A DNA stretch of 64,000 nucleotides, taken from positions 1 to 64,000 of the forward strand of contig CAMTWO010000017.1 in the NCBI GenBank assembly GCA_947085405.1, given 5' to 3'. The stretch's first letter is position 1, and each line of letters begins with the position of its first letter. Source of the stretch: JASEGV01 sp947085405. Its GTDB lineage: Bacteria; Bacteroidota; Ignavibacteria; UBA10030; BY39. Positions 8,908 through 18,500 of this stretch are shown in pieces. The position numbers and the translations under genes are program-made. The notes below the pieces were generated by a model. It was not told the origin of the DNA, searched no databases, and saw nothing but the letters and a program-made list of their open reading frames with translations.

Positions 8908-9603
8908 TCAATCTTTCTGTTTAATTTCTTGATTCACGATTGCACCATCCTCAAGCGTGTAAATAATTTCAGCTTCACCAACTATTTTAGGGTCGTGCGT
9001 GGAGAATATAAATGTTGTACCGAATGTTTTCTGCATCTCGTGCATGATAGTAATTACTTTAAAAGCAGTTTTATGGTCGAGGTTAGCTGTCGGTTCATCG
9101 GCAAGAACAATTTTTGGGTTTGTTACTAATGCGCGTGCAATTGCTACACGCTGTTTCTGCCCACCAGATATTTGATTTGGATATTTATTTTTATAATCGA
9201 TCATACCTACTTTTTCGAGGAGCGAATCGATTCGTTCACGCCGTTCAGAAACGGGAATCTGCTTTATCAATAATAGCGGATATTCAACGTTTTCATAAAC
9301 AGAGAGAACAGGAATCAGATTAAAATTTTGGAATACGAAGCCAATCGTACTACCTCGAAACATCGCGGCATCTGAACGGTTGAGCGTTGCCACATCTACA
9401 TTATCAACAATAACATTGCCGCTGGTAGGTTTGTCTAACGAGCCGATTAGATTCAGAATTGTGGATTTACCACTGCCCGACGGTCCAATGAACGAGACAA
9501 AAGTTTGACGCTCGATATTGAACGATATTCCATTCAAAGCTGTAACAGGAATTTCACCCGTCTGATATATTTTTTTTACATTCTCAAGTTTAATTAAACT
9601 CAT
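8908..9603 (-). CDS. ABC transporter ATP-binding protein, LolD/MacB type
   Basis: Encodes 231 residues with a complete set of nucleotide-binding motifs: Walker A GPSGSGKST (about 40-48), Q-loop FVFQNFNL, signature ISGGQKQRVAIARAL (Ile in place of the usual Leu), Walker B KIVLADEPT and the switch histidine in FSTHDP. Length and motifs match LolD/MacB partners of FtsX-type permeases. The gene is 15 bp after the TonB receptor gene and 7 bp before the permease gene. Confidence 0.9.
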   Translation of the reverse strand: MSLIKLENVKKIYQTGEIPVTALNGISFNIERQTFVSFIGPSGSGKSTILNLIGSLDKPTSGNVIVDNVDVATLNRSDAAMFRGSTIGFVFQNFNLIPVLSVYENVEYPLLLIKQIPVSERRERIDSLLEKVGMIDYKNKYPNQISGGQKQRVAIARALVTNPKIVLADEPTANLDHKTAFKVITIMHEMQKTFGTTFIFSTHDPKIVGEAEIIYTLEDGAIVNQEIKQKD

Positions 9604-9618
9604 TTCTTTACCCTTTCT

Positions 9619-11892
9619 TTAAAATTGCGCCGTCAATCCAATGATCGGTAATATTCCAAAATCGAGCCGCGGTGTTTCTGTAATGAAACCGTTAGAACCG
9701 ACTTTGTATGAATAATCTAAAATATTTTCTCGGTTGTAAACATTCCAAAGGTCGAGATATGCGGTTAAAGTCCATGCGTTAAAAACAAACTTCTTATCGA
9801 GCCGGACATCGAGTTTGTGATAAGCAGGAAGCCGGGCTGAATTGTATGCGCCGTCAACCACATAAAAAGTACCGTTCTTTTCTGCTATACCTACAACCGG
9901 TGTATAAGGATTGCCGGATGAATATTGGAATTTTGCTCCAAGCTGCCAACCCTCACCAAGCTCGATGCCTGCAATCAGATTCAGAATATGCGGTCTGTCG
10001 AACTCGAAATAATACTCGGCAAGTCCATTAGCATCACGCCGCTTCGATTCTGAATATGAATACGAAGCCGTGCCAACAAATCCATCGGTAAACTTTTTCT
10101 GAAGAGAGAATTCAATTCCTCTCGCGTAACCACTTCCAGTATTATATAAAATATCCGTTGTGTCGTTCTCTACAATAACATTAGATAGATCTTTATGATA
10201 CACTTCAACGGTAGCTCTGATATCATCGCGAAGGAGTTGTTCTACACCGAATATATAGTGAGTGGCATAACTGCTGCGAAGCTGCTGGTTAAATGGATCC
10301 AGTGCAATCTGATACGAAGCGGGTGTTTGATAAAATTTTCCATACCCCATATTAAATGCTGTTTTTTCTGTGAGATGATACGATGCTGAAACGCGCGGAC
10401 TAAAAGTTGCTTCTTTTGTGAACGAAAAATAATCATAACGTGCGCCGGCAGTTAAAGATAGCTGTACCCAGGGCTTCCATGTGCTTTGCAAAAATACCGA
10501 GGGTTTATTGCTGACTTCAGGAAGAAAAGAAATTGACGATGCAGGAATGATTTGCCCAAGCCGGGTAGTGTCGGCTGGTTTCCATGTATTATGCTTCGAT
10601 TCTATAAAACGCATCTGAGCACCGCCTTTAATGTCAATCTTAGGATTTATCTGATACGTGATTTCATTTTTCAAGGTATAGCTGTTTTCAAGAATATCTT
10701 CACCAATTAAATCTCTTTGAGTCTCGGTGCCTCGGAGAGTATTCCAGCCGTTACCCGAAAAAGATAAAGTGGTTAAACTGTATGCAACTGGAGACAATAA
10801 ATACCGCCAGTTAACACCTAACGCCGTTCCATAGTCATCGCGGGTTAAATAATTATACTTACCGGTGTCGGTTGAACTTTTCATCCTCACCGTCCCTTCA
10901 CGCTCTATTTGGTCGAGATAATAAAACCCGACGAGGCTTAATCGATTCTTTGCGTCAAGGTCGTATGTAATTTTTCCAACTGCATCATAATAGCTCGGAG
11001 CTGCCGGGCGATTCAGCACAGAAGTAAGCAGGTCAAATAATCCACGCCGTGCAGAAAAGACCATTGTACCGTTATCCATCACCGGTCCATCTACCATAAC
11101 TCCAAAGCCTGCAACATTCGCATTAACATCAATGTTGTGCATTTCCTTATTTCCATCTATCATATTCATATCAAACACCGACGACATTTTATCTCCATAC
11201 TTAGCCGGGAAGCCGCCAGTCATGAAATTTACATCTTTGAGTAACGACGGATTCACAATGCTAATAATTCCCATTGATTCTCCCGTGCGTGCAAAATGTA
11301 TTGGATTATAAATTTCGATATTATCGAGAAGCGTTAGATTTTCATCCGGACTTCCACCTCGAACAATTAACTGGGCACTTTTTCCGCCAGCGGTTGCAAC
11401 ACCCGGCAACGATTGCATCACTCGAAATATATCTTCTGCCGAGCCGGGAGAGCGACGAATCTCCTGAGATGAAAGTGTTCGGTAGCTAACTGTGTTTTCC
11501 ACCGACTTCTGGAAATATCCTCCAGTTACTACTACCTCATCAACTTCAACCTGACTTGGAATAAGCTCGATCTGGGTATTTGTGTTCCGGTTTAATACAA
11601 CTTGAATATCATCATTGATGAAATTGTTGTATCCGATGTATGATACCTTTAATTGATAAACACCGATAGGAATATTTTTTATTACAAAGTATCCTTTTTC
11701 GTTAGTTGATGCACCGGATTTAGTTCCCACAAGCATGACATTCGCTGCGGGTAGTGGTTGTTTCGTTACAGCATCGCGCACTTCACCGGAAATACTTCCG
11801 TGTTTCTCTTCCGAGTATGCAGTGTGAGCACTCGTAACAATTATAATGAGAGATAAAATATAAATTAAGTTTTGTTGAAATGTTTTTTGCAT
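9619..11892 (-). CDS. TonB-dependent receptor with carboxypeptidase-like regulatory domain
   Basis: Encodes 757 residues. A signal peptide is followed by a carboxypeptidase-regulatory-like beta-sandwich (about 32-115, GSISGEVRDAVTKQPLPAANV), a plug domain with LPGVATAGGKSAQLIVRGGSPDENL near 163-188, and a 22-strand-type barrel ending LPIIGLTAQF. This N-terminal extension is typical of Bacteroidota receptors. It is the first gene of the minus-strand run ending at 5671 or beyond. A receptor co-transcribed with an ABC release system and a LolA-like carrier is unusual: either it imports a ligand, or it acts as the outer-membrane exit or assembly partner. No TonB box could be identified confidently. 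Confidence 0.88.
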   Translation of the reverse strand: MQKTFQQNLIYILSLIIIVTSAHTAYSEEKHGSISGEVRDAVTKQPLPAANVMLVGTKSGASTNEKGYFVIKNIPIGVYQLKVSYIGYNNFINDDIQVVLNRNTNTQIELIPSQVEVDEVVVTGGYFQKSVENTVSYRTLSSQEIRRSPGSAEDIFRVMQSLPGVATAGGKSAQLIVRGGSPDENLTLLDNIEIYNPIHFARTGESMGIISIVNPSLLKDVNFMTGGFPAKYGDKMSSVFDMNMIDGNKEMHNIDVNANVAGFGVMVDGPVMDNGTMVFSARRGLFDLLTSVLNRPAAPSYYDAVGKITYDLDAKNRLSLVGFYYLDQIEREGTVRMKSSTDTGKYNYLTRDDYGTALGVNWRYLLSPVAYSLTTLSFSGNGWNTLRGTETQRDLIGEDILENSYTLKNEITYQINPKIDIKGGAQMRFIESKHNTWKPADTTRLGQIIPASSISFLPEVSNKPSVFLQSTWKPWVQLSLTAGARYDYFSFTKEATFSPRVSASYHLTEKTAFNMGYGKFYQTPASYQIALDPFNQQLRSSYATHYIFGVEQLLRDDIRATVEVYHKDLSNVIVENDTTDILYNTGSGYARGIEFSLQKKFTDGFVGTASYSYSESKRRDANGLAEYYFEFDRPHILNLIAGIELGEGWQLGAKFQYSSGNPYTPVVGIAEKNGTFYVVDGAYNSARLPAYHKLDVRLDKKFVFNAWTLTAYLDLWNVYNRENILDYSYKVGSNGFITETPRLDFGILPIIGLTAQF

Positions 11893-12239
11893 GAAAATTA
11901 TCCGATCCGATATTAAATGAAGTTTATGTTTATTTGTTAGATGATTATAAATGTGAAAAGATTCAAAACAACTTAAATATTAGTTCAATACACGTGCCAA
12001 TATATAGATTGTAGTTTTCTTCTATGTAATGATGGTATTGCAGAACCGCAGAAAAATTTATCGACAATTCTGCCGAATGGTTTCGACTAAGATGTCGAAC
12101 CACTCCCTAACGCTTTTTCATTTTCATTGAAAATGAGAAGAATTAAGCGAATATTCTTTTGGCACGATGGTTGAAGCTAAAGGAATCACAGTTTAACTAA
12201 TTACATAATTCAACAACAATAAAATAAAGGATTAACAAA
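11893..12239. promoter_or_regulatory. Divergent promoter region with palindromes
   Basis: This 347-bp space separates the minus-strand TonB cluster from the plus-strand run. It contains a perfect palindrome TCATTTTCA-t-TGAAAATGA (12118-12136), an imperfect one TGGTTTCGAC/GTCGAACCA (12078-12102), and a sigma-54-like element at 12159-12176. The half next to 11892 is AT-rich and presumably holds the leftward promoter, but no clear boxes were seen there. Confidence 0.45.
12159..12176 (+). promoter_or_regulatory. Possible sigma-54 (-24/-12) promoter
   Basis: TTGGCACGATGGTTGAAG matches the sigma-54 consensus TGGCAC-N5-TTGCW at all key bases except TTGA for TTGC at the -12 element. It lies 64 bp upstream of the first plus-strand gene. 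The palindrome centred at 12127, about 32 bp upstream, is nearer than usual for an enhancer-binding-protein site. If real, the downstream genes would be under activator control. Only the sequence match supports this. Confidence 0.4.
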
Positions 12240-12647
12240 ATGAAAAACTTAAAATTCACAGCAGCAATAGTCGCATTGTTCGCACTATTCATGTTCGTAG
12301 CATCCTCAGATGCTTATTCACAATCAACAGGCAAAGGTAAAGGCGTAAAAGGATTTGTCGATCTTAACGGCGACGGAATCAACGACCACGCACTCGATGC
12401 CGACGGTGATGGAATTCCGAACGGAAAAGATCCCGATTTCGTAAAGCCACAAGATGGAACCGGCCGAAAAATGATGAACGGTAAAACGGCAAAATCAGGT
12501 AAAGGCGGATATGGACCTGGTGACGGAACTGGCAAGAGCGGTGTTGGACCACGAGATGGTACAGGTTACGGACCTGGAACAGGTACTGGCACTGGTAACT
12601 GCGACGGTACAGGCGCCAAAGGCAACTTAGGGCGCAGAGGTAAATAA
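12240..12647 (+). CDS. Secreted glycine-rich protein with DxDxDG calcium-type repeats
   Basis: Encodes 135 residues with a signal peptide (MKNLKFTAAIVALFALFMFVASSDAYSQ). The mature N-terminus has two consecutive acidic loops, DLNGDGIND and DADGDGIPNGKDPDF, of the EF-hand/thrombospondin type-3 kind, so calcium binding is likely. The rest is glycine/threonine-rich low complexity (repeated DGTG, GPGTGTGTG). No enzyme motif is seen. It leads a group that also contains a second DxDxDG protein (14081-14389), a membrane cytochrome-like protein and an OB-fold-like protein. Ribosome binding comes from AAAGGATTAACAAA. A structural or metal-binding role at the cell surface is inferred. Confidence 0.75.
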   Translation: MKNLKFTAAIVALFALFMFVASSDAYSQSTGKGKGVKGFVDLNGDGINDHALDADGDGIPNGKDPDFVKPQDGTGRKMMNGKTAKSGKGGYGPGDGTGKSGVGPRDGTGYGPGTGTGTGNCDGTGAKGNLGRRGK

Positions 12648-12664
12648 TTAACCCATAACTCCTG

Positions 12665-12694
12665 AAGGCGGTGGGCGAATGCTTGCCGCCTTTT
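12665..12694 (+). terminator. Terminator or attenuator hairpin
   Basis: Stem AAGGCGG (12665-12671) / CCGCCTT (12686-12692) followed by TT, 18 bp after the stop of the preceding gene. Because a same-strand gene follows at once, it may only reduce read-through so that the first, small protein is made in excess. A related sequence with the same ATAACTCCT lead-in follows the gene ending at 14020. Confidence 0.5.
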
Positions 12695-12728
12695 AATATT
12701 TTTAATAAACAGATTCAAAAAATAAAAT

Positions 12729-13565
12729 ATGACTACTTCAAATAGAAAAAAATTTAGCTTCCGGGCTTTTATTAGTTTATACGTTGTTATCTCATTCATA
12801 GTAATTAGCATCTCAGGAATTATTTTATTCATCACACCCCCGGGAAGGATTGCCAACTGGAGTAACTGGACTTTCCTTTTCCTTACTAAACACGAATGGC
12901 AAGGAGTGCATACAATATTTACATTTCTTTTTGTAACGGCTGCAGCATTCCATATTTATTTCAACTGGAAACCAATCATCGCTTATCTGTCTTCAAAATT
13001 TACTTCGGGCATTAAAATTCGAAAAGAATTATTGGCATCATTCATTATCAGCGTAATCATACTTGTCGCAACGCTCGGCAACGTTCCACCATTCAGCACA
13101 GTAATGGATTTAGGCGATGACATTTCAAATTCGTGGGGTAAAAATCTTTCCGAACCACCCATCCCGCACGCAGAATTATTAACATTGAAGGAATATTCCG
13201 AAAAAACAAATATCCCGTACGAAGAAATAATCTCGAATTTAAAAAATGCAAACATAGAGGTGAACGACAGCGAAACAACTTTGGAAACAATTGCATCACA
13301 GAACAATTTAACCCCTGCCCAATTATCAAAAATAATGTTGGCAGAAAAGAAGCCTAAGGTTGCCATCAGCGAAGGTGGCGGTTATGGCAGGAAGACAGTG
13401 CAAGATGTATGTGAACAGTTGGATATTCCATTGGAGATTGGAATTGAGAGATTACAAAAGAACGGAATCACCGCCGATAGTAACAGCAAGCTAAAGGATT
13501 TAGCGAACGAAAAAAATGTTGCTCCTATTCAAATAGTTAAACTAATTTCAGAAACAACAAATTAA
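12729..13565 (+). CDS. DUF4405 membrane protein (cytochrome-b-like) with two C-terminal repeat domains
   Basis: Encodes 278 residues. The N-terminal third is a membrane domain of DUF4405 type with helices near 13-36, 57-78 and 101-121. It has histidines at 55, 61 and 75 in HEWQGVHTIFTFLFVTAAAFH, placed as heme ligands in this family, some members of which are called flavinylation-associated cytochromes. Residues 145-278 contain two copies of a helical unit of about 60 residues (LTLKEYSEKTNIPYEEIISNL and VQDVCEQLDIPLEIGIERL). Each is followed by a segment resembling TLETIASQNNLTPAQLSKIM. The repeats probably face the periplasm. A role in membrane electron transfer is likely from the family but unproven here. 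Confidence 0.7.
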   Translation: MTTSNRKKFSFRAFISLYVVISFIVISISGIILFITPPGRIANWSNWTFLFLTKHEWQGVHTIFTFLFVTAAAFHIYFNWKPIIAYLSSKFTSGIKIRKELLASFIISVIILVATLGNVPPFSTVMDLGDDISNSWGKNLSEPPIPHAELLTLKEYSEKTNIPYEEIISNLKNANIEVNDSETTLETIASQNNLTPAQLSKIMLAEKKPKVAISEGGGYGRKTVQDVCEQLDIPLEIGIERLQKNGITADSNSKLKDLANEKNVAPIQIVKLISETTN

Positions 13566-13582
13566 AAACAAGAGGTGAGAAA

Positions 13583-14020
13583 ATGAAAACAAGAATAATT
13601 TTAGTAGCAATTGTAATTTCACTTTTGCTGCCTAATTTAGTTTATGTACAAACCGATGGCAGAGCCACACAAGGTTCTGAGAAACGGGATGTTGATGATG
13701 TTAAAACATTAAAAGGAACAATCACAGAAGTAAAACATCCTTATGCTACATTCAAATCTGAAGACGGCAAAGAATACCATGTTCACATGGGACCGCAGTG
13801 GTACTGGGAACGCGAAAAATATCAACTGAAGCATAATGTAAAAGCCCAGATAAAAGGCGAAGTAAAACAAGTTGAAGGCAAGTTCGAATTTTATCCGTGG
13901 GAAATTGTACAAGATGGAAAATCAATGAATTTTGCCGATGAAACAGGAAAACCCAAATGGTCTTCCGAACGGGGTAAAGGTATGCGTGGTAAAAGTAAGT
14001 CCGGAAGCGGACGGCGTTAA
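13583..14020 (+). CDS. Small exported OB-fold-like protein
   Basis: Encodes 145 residues with a signal peptide ending near YVQ (about residue 23). The core (LKGTITEVKHPYATFKSEDG, VHMGPQWYWEREKY, NVKAQIKGEVKQVEGKFEFYP) looks like a small beta-barrel of the OB-fold type seen in exported 'DNA-binding' or magnetosome MamS-like proteins. The MGPxWYW element is characteristic of that group. The last 20 residues are rich in Gly, Lys and Arg. It follows the DUF4405 gene by 17 bp with a good AAGAGGTGA ribosome site, suggesting a joint role. Function unknown. Confidence 0.6.
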   Translation: MKTRIILVAIVISLLLPNLVYVQTDGRATQGSEKRDVDDVKTLKGTITEVKHPYATFKSEDGKEYHVHMGPQWYWEREKYQLKHNVKAQIKGEVKQVEGKFEFYPWEIVQDGKSMNFADETGKPKWSSERGKGMRGKSKSGSGRR

Positions 14021-14080
14021 AATAACTCCTCGGGCGGCGCAGGCATGTGTCGCCTAATTTTATTATATTAAAACAAAGCT

Positions 14081-14389
14081 ATGAAAAATTTCTTAACAAT
14101 ATTAACCATCACAATATTTTTACATATTCCGATTTACTCTCAATCGGGCAGCGATTCGCTCGCAAACCGGAACAGAGAAAAGGAAACCCGACGATTGCAG
14201 TTCGTTGATGAAAATGCTAACGGCATAGACGATAGGACAGAAGAAAAAGCTCAGAAGGGCAGCCGACGGCAGGAAAAGTTCATCGACCGCGATGGTGATG
14301 GAGTTTGCGACAACCGTTCAAGCGGAATTGGCTTGCGGTTGCGTCATCAAGGAGATCAAACAACTCCCGGTAAACGACATCGTAGATAG
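14081..14389 (+). CDS. Small secreted protein with DxDGDG loops
   Basis: Encodes 102 residues with signal peptide MKNFLTILTITIFLHIPIYS. It contains FVDENANGIDD and FIDRDGDGVCDNR, calcium-loop motifs found in many small secreted proteins of this lineage, and a basic C-terminus (TTPGKRHRR). It is related in style to the protein at 12240-12647. It lies 60 bp after the OB-fold gene and 9 bp before the first gene of the polysaccharide operon, so it may be co-transcribed with both. No function is established. Confidence 0.65.
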   Translation: MKNFLTILTITIFLHIPIYSQSGSDSLANRNREKETRRLQFVDENANGIDDRTEEKAQKGSRRQEKFIDRDGDGVCDNRSSGIGLRLRHQGDQTTPGKRHRR

Positions 14390-14398
14390 GAAAATAAT

Positions 14399-15547
14399 AT
14401 GAAATCAACAATTTATATCTCCATTGGAGTAGTGTTTTTAATTTTACTTTTTATTCATCCTGCTTCTGCACAATTTCAACTAAGCACAAGCATTCACACA
14501 TCATACGATGATAACATCAGTAATAATTATCTTAATTTAGAAGATAAAGTTGCTCAGTTGTCGTTATCGTCGGCTTACGATTTTTCAAGCGAATCATCAA
14601 ACACACAATTGTTTTACATGGGTTCTTTTAACTATTTTCAAAAAGCAATCGACCGCACATTTTATGCGCATTCAGCGGGACTTGTATATACAAAACTTTT
14701 CGGCGAAGACTTGGAATCGGCTTTAAATATAGGCGGCACTTATAACACACGTTCAAACCGCTCTTCTTATACACTCATTAATTATAATCAATACACCGCC
14801 TATATTAATGCGAAGCAATATTTAGGTGAAAGAGTCGTTGGCAAGTTAGGCTACCGCTTGAAATATTTAGGATATGAGGAATTACAAGAATTAAGTAATT
14901 TAGAGAACTACGGATTTGCACAAGTTACCACATTTTTGCCGAGTAAAACGACTTTAATATTTGAGACCGGATTAGGTATAAAGTCGTACACAAATGCACC
15001 CCCCGAAACATTATCGACGATAGGCATGGGCAGGCCGCGGCAAACTCTTAATGAAACGTCGCCAAGTGTAATGCAGTTTATCGGAACTACCCGAGTCGCT
15101 CAATCAATTTTTGAGAATACAGGATTGAGTTTTGCAATGCAATATCAGAAAAACCTTCAGGAAGAAACTCGCTATCTGTCTTCGGGATACATGATTTCTG
15201 ACGACGAGATTTTTGATGATAACTACGGATACGAGGGAACTTCGTTTGAACTTACTCTCACACAAATTCTCCCTTGGTCAATGATGTCGTCTCTTTCCGC
15301 TTCGTACGGGAATAAGAATTACGTGAATCGTCCCGCCTACGATTTGAGCGATAATATAATTTCAAACCAACGAGTCGATAAACTATTTGTAACATCATTT
15401 ATGTTAGAAAAAACCTTCTCTATTTCAGGATTTATTAATAATTTCAGCATCAGCTTGTTGTACGATTACATCGACAACAATTCCAATGATCTATTTTATA
15501 AGCATAAAAATAATGTTGGGGCTATTAATTTTGAGCTAGGGTTTTAA
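14399..15547 (+). CDS. Outer-membrane beta-barrel protein, first gene of the exopolysaccharide operon
   Basis: Encodes 382 residues with a signal peptide cleaved after ASAQ (about residue 25). The rest is strand-rich, with repeated alternating patterns (LSTSIHTSYDDNISNNYLN, TQLFYMGSFNYFQKA), and ends INFELGF, typical of an outer-membrane barrel. Its opening (YDDNISNNYLNLEDKV) resembles that of the barrel encoded at 20788-22161 (YHNNPLYNYQKIGDQL), so the operon seems to carry two distant paralogues flanking the enzymes. A role in polymer passage, like PgaA, is inferred from position. The next gene starts 5 bp later. Confidence 0.7.
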   Translation: MKSTIYISIGVVFLILLFIHPASAQFQLSTSIHTSYDDNISNNYLNLEDKVAQLSLSSAYDFSSESSNTQLFYMGSFNYFQKAIDRTFYAHSAGLVYTKLFGEDLESALNIGGTYNTRSNRSSYTLINYNQYTAYINAKQYLGERVVGKLGYRLKYLGYEELQELSNLENYGFAQVTTFLPSKTTLIFETGLGIKSYTNAPPETLSTIGMGRPRQTLNETSPSVMQFIGTTRVAQSIFENTGLSFAMQYQKNLQEETRYLSSGYMISDDEIFDDNYGYEGTSFELTLTQILPWSMMSSLSASYGNKNYVNRPAYDLSDNIISNQRVDKLFVTSFMLEKTFSISGFINNFSISLLYDYIDNNSNDLFYKHKNNVGAINFELGF

Positions 15548-15552
15548 ACTAT

Positions 15553-18500
15553 ATGTTCAAATATATCAGATTTGTTTTTGTTGTACTCTTATTTTTATTA
15601 AAATCAAATTACGCATTTTCGGAGAGTGAAAATACTAAAAAAGTTCTTATCCTCGTAGAAGGGACTTCGCTGATTAATAACATCGCAATGGGAGATGGGC
15701 GACAACTTGCAACGCTTCTTGGGCACTTTGATACCAATGTTCAAATCAAGGGTGTAGAAGATTATTCAGCGAATGAAATAAATAATTATGATTTCACATT
15801 CTACATCGGTTTCAAGGCAGAAAATGAGGTACCATCAAAATTCTTAAACGATGTAATTAAATCATCTAAAACAATTATCTGGCTTAATACAGGATTTAAA
15901 GAATTTTCAAAAAAGTATGACCTGAATAAAATATTTGGTTTTGAAGTCTCCAAATTAGACACAATAACCCAATACGATTTGGTAAAATCGGGAAACAAAG
16001 TATTCACCAAGGGCGAACCAAATGCAAACATCATTAATATCAGCGATAAGCGAACGGTCAGCGTTCTCGCATACGCAATTTCATCAAAGAATGGAATCGA
16101 AATTCCTTACATAGTCAAGTCTAATAATTTTTATTATTTTGCCGATTCTCCTTTTGCATCTGCAACCGAAACCGATCGCTATCTGTTGTTCGCTGATATG
16201 TTGCACGATATTTTGGGAGAACAACATGAAGAATCACACAGAGCGATATTAAGAATCGAAGACATAGGTCCACTCGATAATCCAAATAAATTAAGGGACA
16301 TTGCGGATTTTTTGGGCGACCGAGGTATTCCTTTTTTGTTCGGTGTATATCCCTTTTATGTAAATCCAGCCGAAGGTATTCGGGTCAGTTTATCGGATAA
16401 GCCAGAAATGGTTGATGCTTTAAAATATATGGTCCGAAACGGCGGTACTTTAGTTATGCACGGAGTAACCCACCAATACAAAGGAATGTCGGCAGCAGAT
16501 TTTGAGTTCTGGGATGAAAGCACTAATGCGCCGATTAAGGATGAATCGGCGGAAGCATTCTCGAAAAAGATCGAAATGGGTATTCAGGAGTTTATGAAAA
16601 ATGGTTTGTATCCCCTTATTTGGGAAACTCCACATTACACTGCTTCACTTTTATTTTATAAAACAATTTCAAAATATTTCAGTACAGCGATCGAGCAACG
16701 GCTTTCTATCGAAAATTTCGACTACAGTCAGTTCTTTCCATACATTATAAAAAAAGATTTATTCGGACAAACGATTTATCCTGAAAATCTTGGATATGTA
16801 CCACTTGACGAAACCAACAAACAAATAAGCCGGGATGCCGTTCAAAATATTATAAAGGGGGCTAAAACAAATCTGTATGTTCGTGATGGTTTCGCTTCTT
16901 GTTTCTTCCATCCATTTCTTGATTTGGATTTGTTAGAAGAATTAGTAGATGGTATACAAGAATTGGGATATAAATACATCGATTTAAAATATGAAACGAA
17001 CTGGGTAAAGACTAAGGATAGATTGATCGTAAGCGGAAATCAAAAGCAGATATTAAATCTTGAGGATCAATATTTAGTAGAAGCATACTTCAATTCATCG
17101 GGTGAAATAATTAAAAGGAAACAATCAGAAAAGAGACTGAACGGGACTGTTCAAGTAGGCGACGACTTAAAACCTGGTCAATTCTACAAAGCAGAGCTTA
17201 CCGAATACAAGGAAAGGCAAACTAATTTTTATGAGAACACTTATTACAAATTAGAAAAATTTTACAACAAGATTATTCCTACCCCAGATCATCTCGATGA
17301 AGCACGACCGGTAGTTTTGTGGAATCATTACGCTAAAGGGGCTGCCTACAATGATCAGGCATCTTTCGTTTCCGTTTTTCAGAGCGTAAATATAAATGTT
17401 GATACTATATATGTCGGACAAAAAATTGATTTAAAGAATTATAATCTATTGCTCGTCCCTTTCAGTTTTGTTGACTCATTAAGACCCACCGACTTTGATA
17501 TTGTAGTAAAATTTATAGAGGATGGAGGGAATATAATCACCGATTCTAAAAACTACTTAGCTGAAGAGTTAGGAATTAAATTTAGCGAAAATAGACTTAG
17601 GGTCAGAAAAGTCCGAGACCGTTATTTTCCCGAAGAACAGATAAGCTGGAGATATACAGAACTTGTGAATAAATTCGAGTGCGATGACATAGATGAAACA
17701 TTCTGCGTCGATGAAATCACGGATGCCCCATTAGTGATTGGAAAAAGGTTTGGAAAGGGAAAACTGATTTTCGTAAGCTCAATATTTGACCCTTATTCGC
17801 AAGAGGGATATAGTTTATACCCATATCTGTTGGAATATGTTCGTAAATATTTCAAGCTTACACCAATAATTAGGAGAGAGAACCTTGAAGTGTTTTTTGA
17901 CCCAGGATTCCGTCATACATACAGCACCGAGAATCTAATTAAGCAATGGGTAAATCAGGGAATTCGTGTTATTCACGTTGCCGCGTGGCATCAGTATCCA
18001 AAATATACGTACGATTATAAACGTCTAATCAGGCTGGCACACTCAAATGGAATTTTAGTTTATGCCTGGTTAGAACCACCACAAATCAATCAAAAATTTT
18101 GGGCTGAACACCCTGAATGGCGCGAGAAAAATTACTTAGGTAACGACGCCCGACCGTCGTGGAGATACCCTGTTGCTATGACAGATAAAAACTGCGTCTC
18201 TGAAATGACTAAAGAATTCATGAAAATTCTTAACAGTTACGACTGGGATGGTGTTAATCTTGCCGAACTGTATTTCGAAGCCGGCAAAGGATTCGATGAA
18301 CCAAATCATTTTACGCCAATGCACTCTTCTGCAATAAAGGAGGTTAAGGAAAAATATAACATTGAGCTTGAAAATATCTTTAATCCAAATTCAAAATATT
18401 ATTGGCAGAACAATCAGTATGTTAAAAAATCCGTTATCGAATATAGGATTAATAAATTAAACGAAATTTATGAATTATTATTAACCCAATTTTCCAAATA

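Noticed and set aside
12314..12535. Minus-strand proline-rich frame opposite the glycine-rich gene
   Set aside because: It is the mirror image of a repetitive Gly/Asp coding sequence. The plus frame has signal peptide, ribosome site and motifs.
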